The notes under the pieces: model-generated
Seen by the model: only the letters and a program-made list of their open reading frames with translations
The model's database searches: none
Told to the model about the DNA's origin: nothing
Made by a program: the position numbers and the translations under genes
Assembly: GCA_030043855.1 (NCBI GenBank)
Contig: JASHWW010000085.1
Span: 1-11,525 of the forward strand
DNA: 11,525 nucleotides
From: Thermoplasmata archaeon
Lineage (GTDB): Archaea > Thermoplasmatota > Thermoplasmata > Lutacidiplasmatales > UBA184
Reading direction: 5' to 3'
Shown here: positions 1-5,941 of the stretch, piece after piece
Layout: each line of letters opens with the position of its first letter
How positions within the stretch are numbered: position 1 is the stretch's first letter

Positions 1-1
1 C

Positions 2-58
2 GCCGCGGTCGGATACGGGGTGGACGTGGCGTGGTCCCACCTCGGCGCTCCGCCGTGA
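2..58 (+). CDS. Possible C-terminal tail of a plus-strand gene (partial)
   Basis: A frame that is open from the window edge reads a short tail, with VGYGVDVAWSHLGAPP as its last residues, and stops with TGA at 56-58. The composition is protein-like and the stop coincides with a perfect hairpin, which fits the end of a gene converging on sufB. Only 18 codons are visible, so no family can be assigned. It could equally be a chance open frame in high-G+C DNA. Confidence 0.25.
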   Translation, partial: AAVGYGVDVAWSHLGAPP

Positions 59-68
59 GCGGCGGAGC
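47..68. terminator. Perfect 8-bp hairpin between convergent units
   Basis: GCTCCGCC (47-54) and GGCGGAGC (61-68) form a perfect 8-bp stem around a 6-nt loop. It overlaps the possible stop codon at 56-58 and lies about 75 bp past the sufB stop. The position suits a transcription end or RNA-stabilising hairpin serving one or both converging transcripts. There is no T-run after it, so its role as a terminator is inferred from position only. Confidence 0.35.
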
Positions 69-143
69 CCGCGAACGGCCAACCCCTTCGGGCCCGAGCG
101 ACGGCGTCGCGGCGACCGGGCTCGGCGCCCGGACCGGTTCCGC

Positions 144-1556
144 TCACCCGACGGCGCCGGCCATCTCGAGCTGGATCAGACGGTTCAGCTCGAGCGCGTA
201 GTCGACCGGCAGTTCCTTCTGGAACTCCGCGAGGAACCCCATCAGGATCAGGTGGATCGCGTCGGACTCGTTGAGCCCGCGGCTCATCAGGTAGAAGATC
301 TGCTCCTCCCCGATCTTGCCGACGACCGCCTCGTGGGTGATCGTCGCGTCCTCCTCGTGGATCTCGTTGTACGGGTAGGTGTCGGAGCGGCCCTCCTCGT
401 CGGGCAGGAGGGCGTCGCACCGCACGGCCGCCTTCACCCCCGTGGCACCGGGCGCCACGTGGAGGAGTCCGCGGTAGCTCGTCTGACCGCCCCGGATCGC
501 GATCGACTTCGCGATGATCTTGCTGGACGTGTCGGGGGCCGAGTGGACGGCCTTCGCCCCGGAGTCGATGATCTGGCCCTGGCTCGCGAAGGCGACGGAG
601 AGAATGTCGGCGCGGGCGCCGCGGCCCTTGAGGTAGACCGACGGGTACTTCATCGTGATCTTCGAGCCCATGTTCCCGTCGACCCACTCCACGAGGGAGT
701 TCTCGTACCCGACCGCCCGCTTGGTCACCAGGTTGTAGACGTTCTTCGACCAATTCTGGATCGTAGTGTATCGCAGCTTGGCGTACGGTTCTGCGACGAC
801 TTCTACCACGGCGGCGTGGAGCGAGTCCGTCGAATAGATGGGTGCCGTACAACCCTCGAGATAATGCACTTTCGCGCCCTTGTCGGCGACGATCAGTGTC
901 CGCTCGAACTGGCCGACGTTCTTGGCGTTGATCCGGAAGTAGGCCTGGAGCGGGATCCCGGCGTCGACCCCCGGCGGCACGTAGACGAAGCTCCCGCCGG
1001 ACCAGACCGCGCTGTTGAGGGCGGAGAACTTGTTGTCGTTGTACGGCACGATCTTGCCGAAGTACTTCCGGACGATCTCCGGGTGCTCCTTCACCGCGGT
1101 GTCCGTGTCGGTGAAGATGACGCCCTTGGCCGCCAGGTCCTCGCGGATCTTGTGGTAGACGGTCCCGCTGTCGTACTGGGCCCCGACCCCGCCGAAGAAC
1201 TCGCGTTCCGCCTTCGGGATGCCGAGCTTCTCGAAGGTGTTCTTGATGTCGTCGGGAAGGTCCTCCCACTTGCGCTTCGTCTCGCCCTCCAGCAGGGGGT
1301 TCGCGTAGTAGGTGTAGGAGTCGAAGTCGATGTCGCTGAGGCTCGGGCCCCAGTCGGGCATCGGACGCTCGACGAAGTGGTCGTACGCCCGCAGCCGGTA
1401 CTCCAGCATCCAGTCCGGCTCTTCCTTGAACCGGGAGATCTGTTCCACGACCGACCGGGAGAGGCCCTTGGGGATCCGGAGGCGGTACGTCTCGGGATTC
1501 TTGAAGTCGTACCGCGTGTAATCGAGCGGAGTGATCTCGGACGCCGTCTGCGCCAT
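144..1556 (-). CDS. sufB: Fe-S cluster assembly scaffold protein SufB
   Basis: SufB is the scaffold subunit of the SUF machinery. With the ATPase SufC it builds Fe-S clusters in the cytoplasm from sulfur delivered by SufS. The 470-residue protein has the usual SufB length and is conserved throughout. The N-terminal part includes FGGVGAQYDSGTVYH (about 121-135). The beta-helical core carries SAVWSGGSFVYVPPG (182-196), EGCTAP with Cys236, and GSKITMKYPSVYLKG (297-311). The C-terminal part has VRCDALLPDEEG, where Cys380 corresponds to the essential scaffold cysteine of SufB proteins, followed by ITHEA (406-410) and the SRGL helix. The ATG at 1556 is supported by GAGG five bases upstream and by a TATA-like box about 35 bp upstream. 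It is the last of the three minus-strand suf genes, 134 bp after sufS. No SufD paralogue is visible, so it may act as a SufB2C2 complex or pair with a SufD encoded elsewhere. Confidence 0.96.
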   Translation of the reverse strand: MAQTASEITPLDYTRYDFKNPETYRLRIPKGLSRSVVEQISRFKEEPDWMLEYRLRAYDHFVERPMPDWGPSLSDIDFDSYTYYANPLLEGETKRKWEDLPDDIKNTFEKLGIPKAEREFFGGVGAQYDSGTVYHKIREDLAAKGVIFTDTDTAVKEHPEIVRKYFGKIVPYNDNKFSALNSAVWSGGSFVYVPPGVDAGIPLQAYFRINAKNVGQFERTLIVADKGAKVHYLEGCTAPIYSTDSLHAAVVEVVAEPYAKLRYTTIQNWSKNVYNLVTKRAVGYENSLVEWVDGNMGSKITMKYPSVYLKGRGARADILSVAFASQGQIIDSGAKAVHSAPDTSSKIIAKSIAIRGGQTSYRGLLHVAPGATGVKAAVRCDALLPDEEGRSDTYPYNEIHEEDATITHEAVVGKIGEEQIFYLMSRGLNESDAIHLILMGFLAEFQKELPVDYALELNRLIQLEMAGAVG

Positions 1557-1586
1557 ATGGTCCTCAAGAATTCCATCACTCCGGCG

Positions 1587-1594
1587 TATTTAAA
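1587..1594 (-). promoter_or_regulatory. TATA-like box for sufB
   Basis: On the minus strand TTTAAATA lies at 1594-1587 in otherwise G+C-rich DNA, centred about 35 bp upstream of the sufB ATG. An archaeal TATA box usually sits about 26 bp before the transcription start, so the leader would be roughly 8-10 nt, just enough to hold the GAGG Shine-Dalgarno sequence. This implies that sufB can be transcribed separately from sufCS. Confidence 0.6.
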
Positions 1595-1599
1595 TGAGA

Positions 1600-1618
1600 G
1601 GTCGCGCTCGGCGCGACC
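1600..1618. repeat. Perfect 8-bp inverted repeat abutting the sufB promoter
   Basis: GGTCGCGC (1600-1607) and GCGCGACC (1611-1618) form a perfect dyad around TCG. It lies between the sufS stop and the sufB TATA-like box, starting about 6 bp upstream of the TATA and so touching the place where TFB would bind. It could be an operator, or a hairpin ending or stabilising the sufCS transcript. The sequence does not decide between these. Confidence 0.45.
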
Positions 1619-1623
1619 GGCCC

Positions 1624-1640
1624 ATTCTCGAGGAGAGAAT
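1624..1640. repeat. 6-bp inverted repeat in the sufS-sufB spacer
   Basis: ATTCTC (1624-1629) and GAGAAT (1635-1640) are a perfect dyad around five bases, 5 bp beyond the larger inverted repeat next to the sufB promoter. It is AT-richer than its surroundings. It may be a second regulator site or part of the sufCS 3' end. It is short enough to be chance. Confidence 0.3.
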
Positions 1641-1690
1641 CGCTGCCGAGCGACCCCGTGTCACGGAGCGCGCGACATCGATCGAGACCC

Positions 1691-2956
1691 TCAGTTCGCG
1701 GGCGGTGGACGGACCGTCGCGGAGCGTCCCCGATCGAACAACGCCAGGATCCGGTCCAGTCCGGCGAACAGGGCATCGAGCTCCTCCGTCGTGTTGTAGA
1801 GGTACGGGCTGGCCCGGGTGAGGGCCGGGACGCCGAGGCGTTCCATCAGCGGCTGTGCGCAGTGGTGGCCGGCACGGACACAAATGCCGTCCGCGTCGAG
1901 CAGGCTCGCGACGTCGTGCGGATGCACGCCGTCGACCGTGAACGACAGGACCGACTCGCGGTCGCGGGGATCCTGCGGTCCGATGAGCCGGAGCCGTCCG
2001 TTCCCGCGGTCGCGGATCGACTTCGCGCCGTGGTCCTGCAACCGGTGCTCGTGGGCCGCGAGCGACTCCCAGCCGACCCCCTCGAGGTAGTCCACCGCGG
2101 CCGCCAACCCGATGGCACCGGCGACGTTCGGCGTGCCCGCTTCGAACTTGGCCGGAGGATCGCAGTACGAGATCCGGTCGGTGTGGACTTCGCGGATCAT
2201 CTCACCGCCGCCCATGTACGGGGGAAGCTCCTCGAGGAGGTCGCCGCGCGCCCAGAGCGCCCCGATCCCCATGGGTCCGAGGGTCTTGTGGCCGGAGAAT
2301 GCGAGGAAATCCGCGCCGAGCGCGTGCACGTCGAGCTGGCGGTGCGGCGCGGATTGCGCCGCGTCGACCACGACCAGCGCACCGGCCGCGTGGGCGCGGT
2401 CCGCGATCTCGCGGACGGGGTTCACGGTCCCCAGGACGTTCGAGACGTGGACGACCGTCACGACCTTCGGCTTCGCGGCCAGCAGGCGGTCGAGCTGGTC
2501 GAGCCGGAGGCGCCCGTCGTCATCGATGTCCACGAAATCGAGCTGGATCCCCTTCGCCTCGCGGAGCTGGTGCCACGGGACGATGTTGGAGTGGTGCTCC
2601 ATCACCGTCGAAACGACCCGATCGCCCTTCTGGAGCCGGTGCTGACCCAGCGTTCCCGCCACCAGGTTGAGCCCCTCGGTCGTGCCGCGGACGAACACGA
2701 TCTCGTTCGGGTCCTTCGCTCCGAGGAACCGGGCGACCCGCTCGCGGGCGGCCTCGTAGGCATCGGTCGCCTCGACGCTCAGCGCGTAGACCCCACGCCG
2801 GACGTTGGCGTTCGCCGCCGCGTAGTACCGCGCCTCCGCGTCGATCACGCTCTGCGGCTTCTGGCTGGTCGCCGCCGAGTCGAGGTAGATGAGCGGGCGA
2901 CCGTTCTCCTGGCGCTGGAGGAGCGGAAAATCGCGACGGATCCTCTGGACGTCCAT
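1691..2956 (-). CDS. sufS: SufS-type cysteine desulfurase
   Basis: This PLP enzyme (fold type I, group II cysteine desulfurase) takes sulfur from L-cysteine, leaving alanine, and holds it as a persulfide for Fe-S cluster assembly. The 421 residues match the family length (about 400-420). The substrate-end motif YLDSAATSQKP is at about 24-34, the PLP-stacking histidine region MEHHSN at 119-124, and the PLP aspartate in VVDAAQ (Asp198). The Schiff-base lysine is Lys224 in SGHKTLGPMG, and the persulfide cysteine is Cys366 in RAGHHCAQPLM, the short-loop pattern of SufS. The end RASPYLYNT replaces the usual RAS-F-x-x-YNT. The ATG at 2956 follows the sufC stop by 31 bp, so the two genes are probably cotranscribed. 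No strong Shine-Dalgarno sequence is visible. No SufU or SufE partner is in the window, so the sulfur acceptor is open; the rhodanese domain encoded at 5942-7417 is one candidate. Confidence 0.95.
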   Translation of the reverse strand: MDVQRIRRDFPLLQRQENGRPLIYLDSAATSQKPQSVIDAEARYYAAANANVRRGVYALSVEATDAYEAARERVARFLGAKDPNEIVFVRGTTEGLNLVAGTLGQHRLQKGDRVVSTVMEHHSNIVPWHQLREAKGIQLDFVDIDDDGRLRLDQLDRLLAAKPKVVTVVHVSNVLGTVNPVREIADRAHAAGALVVVDAAQSAPHRQLDVHALGADFLAFSGHKTLGPMGIGALWARGDLLEELPPYMGGGEMIREVHTDRISYCDPPAKFEAGTPNVAGAIGLAAAVDYLEGVGWESLAAHEHRLQDHGAKSIRDRGNGRLRLIGPQDPRDRESVLSFTVDGVHPHDVASLLDADGICVRAGHHCAQPLMERLGVPALTRASPYLYNTTEELDALFAGLDRILALFDRGRSATVRPPPAN

Positions 2957-2987
2957 CGTGCGAGGTACCGGATGACCGGCCGGGCCT

Positions 2988-3764
2988 TCAGGCTGTCGCG
3001 CCGGGGACTCCGACGCGGACCCAGTCGTATCCCTTCGCCTCGAGCTCTTCCGCGAGCTCGCGGCCGCCGGACAGCGCGACGACGCCGTCGACCATCACGT
3101 GGACGCGGTCCGGTCGCAGGTGCTTCAGGATCCGCTGGTAGTGCGTGATCACGAGGATGCCGGCGTCCGGGCGGTGCAGCTTCGCCACCGTCTCGCCCAC
3201 GGCCCGAACGGCATCGATGTCGAGCCCCGAGTCGGGCTCGTCGAGGATGGCGAACGTCGGGTGGAGGGTCGCCATCTGGAGGACCTCGACCCGCTTCTTC
3301 TCCCCGCCCGAGAACCCCTCGTTGAGCGAGCGCTTCAGCAGCGCCTCGTCCATCCCGAGCCACCCCAAGTTCTCCTTGAGGTTCCGGTCGAACTCCCCGG
3401 TGTTCGCCGTCTGGGCGGTATGGCGTTGCATGTACGCCGTCCAGAGGAACTTCGACAGCGAGAGACCCGAGACCTCCTGCGGGTACTGAAATCCGAGGAA
3501 CAGCCCCGCGCGGGAGCGCTGGTCGACGGTCAGTTTCAGCAGGTCCTGCCCATCGAGGAGGACCGACCCCTGGGTCACCTTGTACTTCGGGTGCCCCATC
3601 AGAGCGTACGCTAGCGTACTCTTTCCCGAGCCGTTGGGGCCCATGAGGGCGGTCAGCTCGCCGCTCTTGAGGGTCAGGTTGACGCCCTTGAGGATCTCCT
3701 TGCCGGCGACCTCCGCGTGGAGGTTCTGGATCGTGAGCGTGTGGGGGGTCGCCATCATCGCCAT
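2988..3764 (-). CDS. sufC: Fe-S assembly ATPase SufC
   Basis: SufC is the ABC-type ATPase of the SUF system. It is soluble, binds SufB and drives the scaffold changes needed for cluster assembly. All ABC motifs are in order in 258 residues: Walker A GPNGSGKST (42-50), Q-loop GFQYP with Gln93, signature FSGGEKKR (151-158), Walker B AILDEPDSGLD (172-182) and switch His208 in ITHYQR. The SufC hallmarks NEGFSGGEKKR and DEPDSGLDIDA separate it from transporter ATPases. The ATG at 3764 was chosen because a TATA-like box lies about 34 bp upstream; in-frame ATGs at 3758 and 3755 are possible alternatives, and none has a strong Shine-Dalgarno sequence. It is the first gene of the minus-strand suf unit and is divergent from the regulator gene at 3861. 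Confidence 0.96.
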   Translation of the reverse strand: MAMMATPHTLTIQNLHAEVAGKEILKGVNLTLKSGELTALMGPNGSGKSTLAYALMGHPKYKVTQGSVLLDGQDLLKLTVDQRSRAGLFLGFQYPQEVSGLSLSKFLWTAYMQRHTAQTANTGEFDRNLKENLGWLGMDEALLKRSLNEGFSGGEKKRVEVLQMATLHPTFAILDEPDSGLDIDAVRAVGETVAKLHRPDAGILVITHYQRILKHLRPDRVHVMVDGVVALSGGRELAEELEAKGYDWVRVGVPGATA

Positions 3765-3793
3765 GCGTCGTCCGGATTTACGAGCCGATACCG

Positions 3794-3802
3794 TTATTTA
3801 AG
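3794..3802 (-). promoter_or_regulatory. TATA-like box for sufC-sufS
   Basis: CTTAAATAA on the minus strand (3802-3794) is centred about 34 bp upstream of the sufC ATG, giving the same spacing as the sufB box and a predicted leader of about 8 nt. A weak ACCG/CGGT dyad (3790-3793 and 3810-3813) flanks it. As the core is nearly symmetrical, it could also help transcription towards the regulator. Confidence 0.6.
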
Positions 3803-3813
3803 CATGGCGCGGT

Positions 3814-3822
3814 GAGTAAATC
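3814..3822 (+). promoter_or_regulatory. Possible TATA-like box for the regulator operon
   Basis: GAGTAAATC is the only other AT-rich stretch in the divergent spacer and is centred about 43 bp upstream of the regulator ATG at 3861. It is a poorer match than the sufC box. The TTATTTAA stretch at 3794-3801 is an alternative, with a longer leader. Confidence 0.3.
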
Positions 3823-3832
3823 GAATCCGCCC

Positions 3833-3856
3833 GGACCGAGGCGGCCGGGGCGGTCC
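3833..3856. promoter_or_regulatory. Inverted repeat, possible operator, ahead of the regulator gene
   Basis: GGACCG (3833-3838) and CGGTCC (3851-3856) form a perfect 6-bp dyad spaced by 12 bp and ending 4 bp before the regulator start codon. Its place between the promoter and the gene would suit autoregulation by the encoded winged-helix dimer. In DNA this rich in G+C a 6-bp dyad can occur by chance. Confidence 0.3.
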
Positions 3857-3860
3857 AACG

Positions 3861-4508
3861 ATGGTGACGCCCGAGTCGGACGCGCTCGAAGGAACGCGAG
3901 GACGGATCCTCGAGGAGCTTGCGGCCGCCCCGCGTACGGCGCACGATCTTGCGGTCAAGCTCGGGATCCAGGAGAGTGCCGCGCGCGGCCACCTGGATCG
4001 GATGGAGAACCGGGGACTGGTCACGGCGTCCTTCCATCGCGAAGGAGTCGGGCGCCCGCGCAAGCGCTACCTCCTCACCGGACGCGGGCAGGAGCTGTTC
4101 CCGAAGAAGTACGACCTGATCCTCGACACGGTCGTGGACGAACTGCTCGCCCGGGAGGGCGAGGGGTACGTTAGCGCCCTGTTCGCCGAGGCCGCGGAGC
4201 GGATGGCCCGTCGGGTCGCGAAGGAGATCCCGCGCGGTGCGACCGCCGACGAGAAGGCCCGGTTCCTCGTCTCCGCGCTCAACCGCCTCGGGTTCCAGTG
4301 CATCTCCGAGCGAACCCCCGATGGGCGCCACCGGATCGTCCGCACGAACTGCGTCTTCCGTCAGAGCGCCCTCACCCACCCGTACCTCCTCTGCAACGTC
4401 TTCGATCAACGCCTCACCGAGACCCTCCTCGGAGAGGCCGGGGTCGACCTCGAAGACTCGATCGGCCGCGGAGGGATGCGGTGTACGCATCTGATCCAGC
4501 TGCGCTGA
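3861..4508 (+). CDS. SufR-like winged-helix regulator with Fe-S-type cysteines
   Basis: This 215-residue protein matches the predicted-regulator family that includes SufR (COG2345-like): an N-terminal winged helix and a C-terminal cysteine-bearing sensor part. Residues 11-50 give the helix-turn-helix (RGRILEEL, then AHDLAVKLGIQESAARGHLDRME), and GVGRPRKRYLLT (63-73) is the wing. The C-terminal half has Cys147, Cys164 (TNC), Cys178 (HPYLLC) and Cys208 (MRC). The spacing Cys164-x13-Cys178 and the HP-x-x-x-C pattern are those of SufR-type proteins, which hold an Fe-S cluster and repress suf genes when it is present; the first spacing here is x16 rather than x12. The gene is divergent from sufC and heads the sulfur operon, so it probably senses Fe-S status and controls one or both. 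Its exact ligand and targets are inferred. The ATG at 3861 has no strong Shine-Dalgarno sequence. Confidence 0.8.
   Translation: MVTPESDALEGTRGRILEELAAAPRTAHDLAVKLGIQESAARGHLDRMENRGLVTASFHREGVGRPRKRYLLTGRGQELFPKKYDLILDTVVDELLAREGEGYVSALFAEAAERMARRVAKEIPRGATADEKARFLVSALNRLGFQCISERTPDGRHRIVRTNCVFRQSALTHPYLLCNVFDQRLTETLLGEAGVDLEDSIGRGGMRCTHLIQLR
4470..4475 (+). promoter_or_regulatory. Shine-Dalgarno sequence fixing the GTG start of the cysteine synthase
   Basis: GGAGGG ends five bases before the GTG at 4481, inside the last codons of the regulator gene. This is why the GTG was preferred to the in-frame GTG far upstream at 4298. It indicates translational coupling of the two genes. Confidence 0.6.
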
Positions 4509-5443
4509 CCGACGGTCGCGCGGCTCGATCCGAATCCTCCGACCGGCCGCCCGAACCGACCGACCCGCTGCTCGACCGCGTCGGCGACACCCCGCTGCTC
4601 CCGCTCCGGTCCGTGGCTCGGTCCTCCTCCTTCGAGCTGTGGGGGAAGGCAGAATTCCTGAACCCGACGGGCTCGGTCAAGGACCGAGCGGCGCTCGGCA
4701 TCGTACGGGACGCCTACGCTCGGGGTCGGCTCGGAACGGGTCGGACCTTGCTCGACGCTTCGAGCGGCAACACCGCTGTCGCGTACGCGATGCTCGGTGC
4801 CCGACTCGGCTTTCCGGTAGCGCTCGTCCTCCCGCGAAATGCCAGCCCCGATCGGGTCGCACGGATCCGGGGCTACGGTGCGGAGATCGTCTACTCCGAT
4901 CCGCTCGAAGGGACCGACGGGGCGCAGCGCGAGGCCCGCCGGATCGCGACGGCGGAGCCGGACCGGTACTTCTATCCGGATCAGTACAACAACCCGGCGA
5001 ACCCGAACGCGCACTACCGGAGCACCGGTCCGGAGATCTGGCGTCAGACTTCGGGTCGAGTGACCCGCTTCGTCGCCGGGGTCGGCACCGGAGGGACGAT
5101 CTCCGGCGCGGGCCGGTATCTCAAGGAGCAGAACCCCCGAATCGAAGTGGTCGGAGTGGAGCCCGCGAGCCCGATCCACGGTTTGGAAGGACTCAAGCAC
5201 CTGCCGACGGCCCTGCGACCGTCCACGTACGACGCGGCGATCGTGGACCGAACGATCCGCGTCGAAACGGAGGACGCCCAACGGATGGTCCGACGATTGG
5301 CCGCGGAGGAAGGACTCGTGGTCGGTGCCTCGGCGGGAGCCGCCGTGCACGCGGCCCTCTCGTCCGGCGCCGACGCGCCCGGCGCGGTGGTCGTCACGAT
5401 CCTGCCCGACGGAGGGTCCGGTCGCCCGGAGGAACGCGGGTGA
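4481..5443 (+). CDS. cysM: PLP-dependent cysteine synthase (CysK/CysM family)
   Basis: This fold type II PLP enzyme makes cysteine by replacing the side-chain leaving group of an activated serine (O-acetylserine or O-phosphoserine) with a sulfur nucleophile. With the GTG start it has 320 residues, normal for the family. The core begins at DRVGDTPLLPL (32-42). The PLP lysine is Lys67 in NPTGSVKDRA, the substrate loop is SSGNTA (94-99), the phosphate-binding loop is GTGGT (202-206), and the pyridine-side serine lies in GASAGAA (282-288). HGLEGLKHLPTAL (233-245) replaces the IQGIGAGF stretch of typical CysK. Context favours a CysM-like enzyme that takes sulfur from a protein thiocarboxylate: the next genes encode a Mec+-type protease and a CysO-like carrier. 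The C-terminus DGGSGRPEERG lacks the usual RYL residues after the conserved PDGG. Whether the substrate is acetyl- or phosphoserine cannot be read from the sequence. A cystathionine beta-synthase-like role is less likely. Confidence 0.88.
   Translation: MYASDPAALTDGRAARSESSDRPPEPTDPLLDRVGDTPLLPLRSVARSSSFELWGKAEFLNPTGSVKDRAALGIVRDAYARGRLGTGRTLLDASSGNTAVAYAMLGARLGFPVALVLPRNASPDRVARIRGYGAEIVYSDPLEGTDGAQREARRIATAEPDRYFYPDQYNNPANPNAHYRSTGPEIWRQTSGRVTRFVAGVGTGGTISGAGRYLKEQNPRIEVVGVEPASPIHGLEGLKHLPTALRPSTYDAAIVDRTIRVETEDAQRMVRRLAAEEGLVVGASAGAAVHAALSSGADAPGAVVVTILPDGGSGRPEERG
5428..5433 (+). promoter_or_regulatory. Shine-Dalgarno sequence fixing the GTG start of the JAMM protease
   Basis: GGAGGA lies seven bases before the GTG at 5440 and within the cysteine synthase gene. 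Together with the GTGA stop-start overlap it supports the GTG start and tight translational coupling. Confidence 0.6.
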
Positions 5444-5916
5444 GGGCCGTCACCGTCCCCGCCGCGCTGCTCGCGGAGATGCGAGCCCATGCCCGCACCA
5501 CCTATCCGGACGAATGCTGCGGCTTCCTGCTGGCGGACGAACGCATCCCCGCCGACACTGCGCCGCGTTTCGTCGTCGCGGTAGAACGAGCGGCGAACGA
5601 GTACGACGGCGAACGACGACGGCGATTCGAGATCCGGCCGAACGAGCTCCGGGAGGCGGAGCGCCGCGCCACCGACGCCGGCCGGGCGATCGTCGGCTTC
5701 TACCACTCCCATCCCGACCACCCGGCGCGTCCGTCGCAGTTCGACCAGGACCACGCCTGGCCCTGGTACACCTACATCGTCCTCAGCGTCACGGCCACGG
5801 AGACCCCCGCCGTCGGCGCGTTCGAGCTCGACCCGGACTCGGCCGCGTTCCGGGAGATCGCGCTCCGCGAGCGGACCGTCCCCGGGGCCGGTGAACCCGG
5901 CGTAAGCGAGAGCTGA
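5440..5916 (+). CDS. mec: JAMM/MPN zinc metallopeptidase, Mec+-like (M67 family)
   Basis: A 158-residue stand-alone JAB1/MPN domain with a complete JAMM zinc site: Glu25 in PDECCGF, then His89 and His91 in FYHSHPD, Ser99 and Asp102, exactly H-x-H-x7-S-x2-D. Such enzymes cut isopeptide or peptide bonds after the C-terminal Gly of ubiquitin-like proteins. In mycobacteria Mec+ releases cysteine from the CysO-cysteine adduct made by CysM. The gene overlaps the cysteine synthase stop by four bases and is 25 bp ahead of the gene for a CysO-like domain, the same functional trio. Two substrates are therefore plausible: a CysO-cysteine adduct, and the Gly-Gly/Ser-Ser junction inside the downstream fusion. 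The second would be like processing of a ubiquitin precursor and is inference. A vicinal cysteine pair (Cys26-Cys27) lies next to the catalytic glutamate. Confidence 0.9.
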   Translation: MRAVTVPAALLAEMRAHARTTYPDECCGFLLADERIPADTAPRFVVAVERAANEYDGERRRRFEIRPNELREAERRATDAGRAIVGFYHSHPDHPARPSQFDQDHAWPWYTYIVLSVTATETPAVGAFELDPDSAAFREIALRERTVPGAGEPGVSES

Positions 5917-5941
5917 AGAACCGAGGGGGCAAAATTCGGCC

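Noticed and set aside
252..3148. Long plus-strand open frames (252-1799 and 1658-3148)
   Set aside because: Both are antisense to sufB and sufS, which have unmistakable motifs. The plus frames give Val/Asp/Arg-rich shadow protein only.
4298..4480. Longer N-terminus of the cysteine synthase from GTG 4298
   Set aside because: The added 61 residues overlap the conserved cysteine region of the regulator, are Arg/Pro-rich and not family-like. GTG 4481 has GGAGGG five bases upstream.
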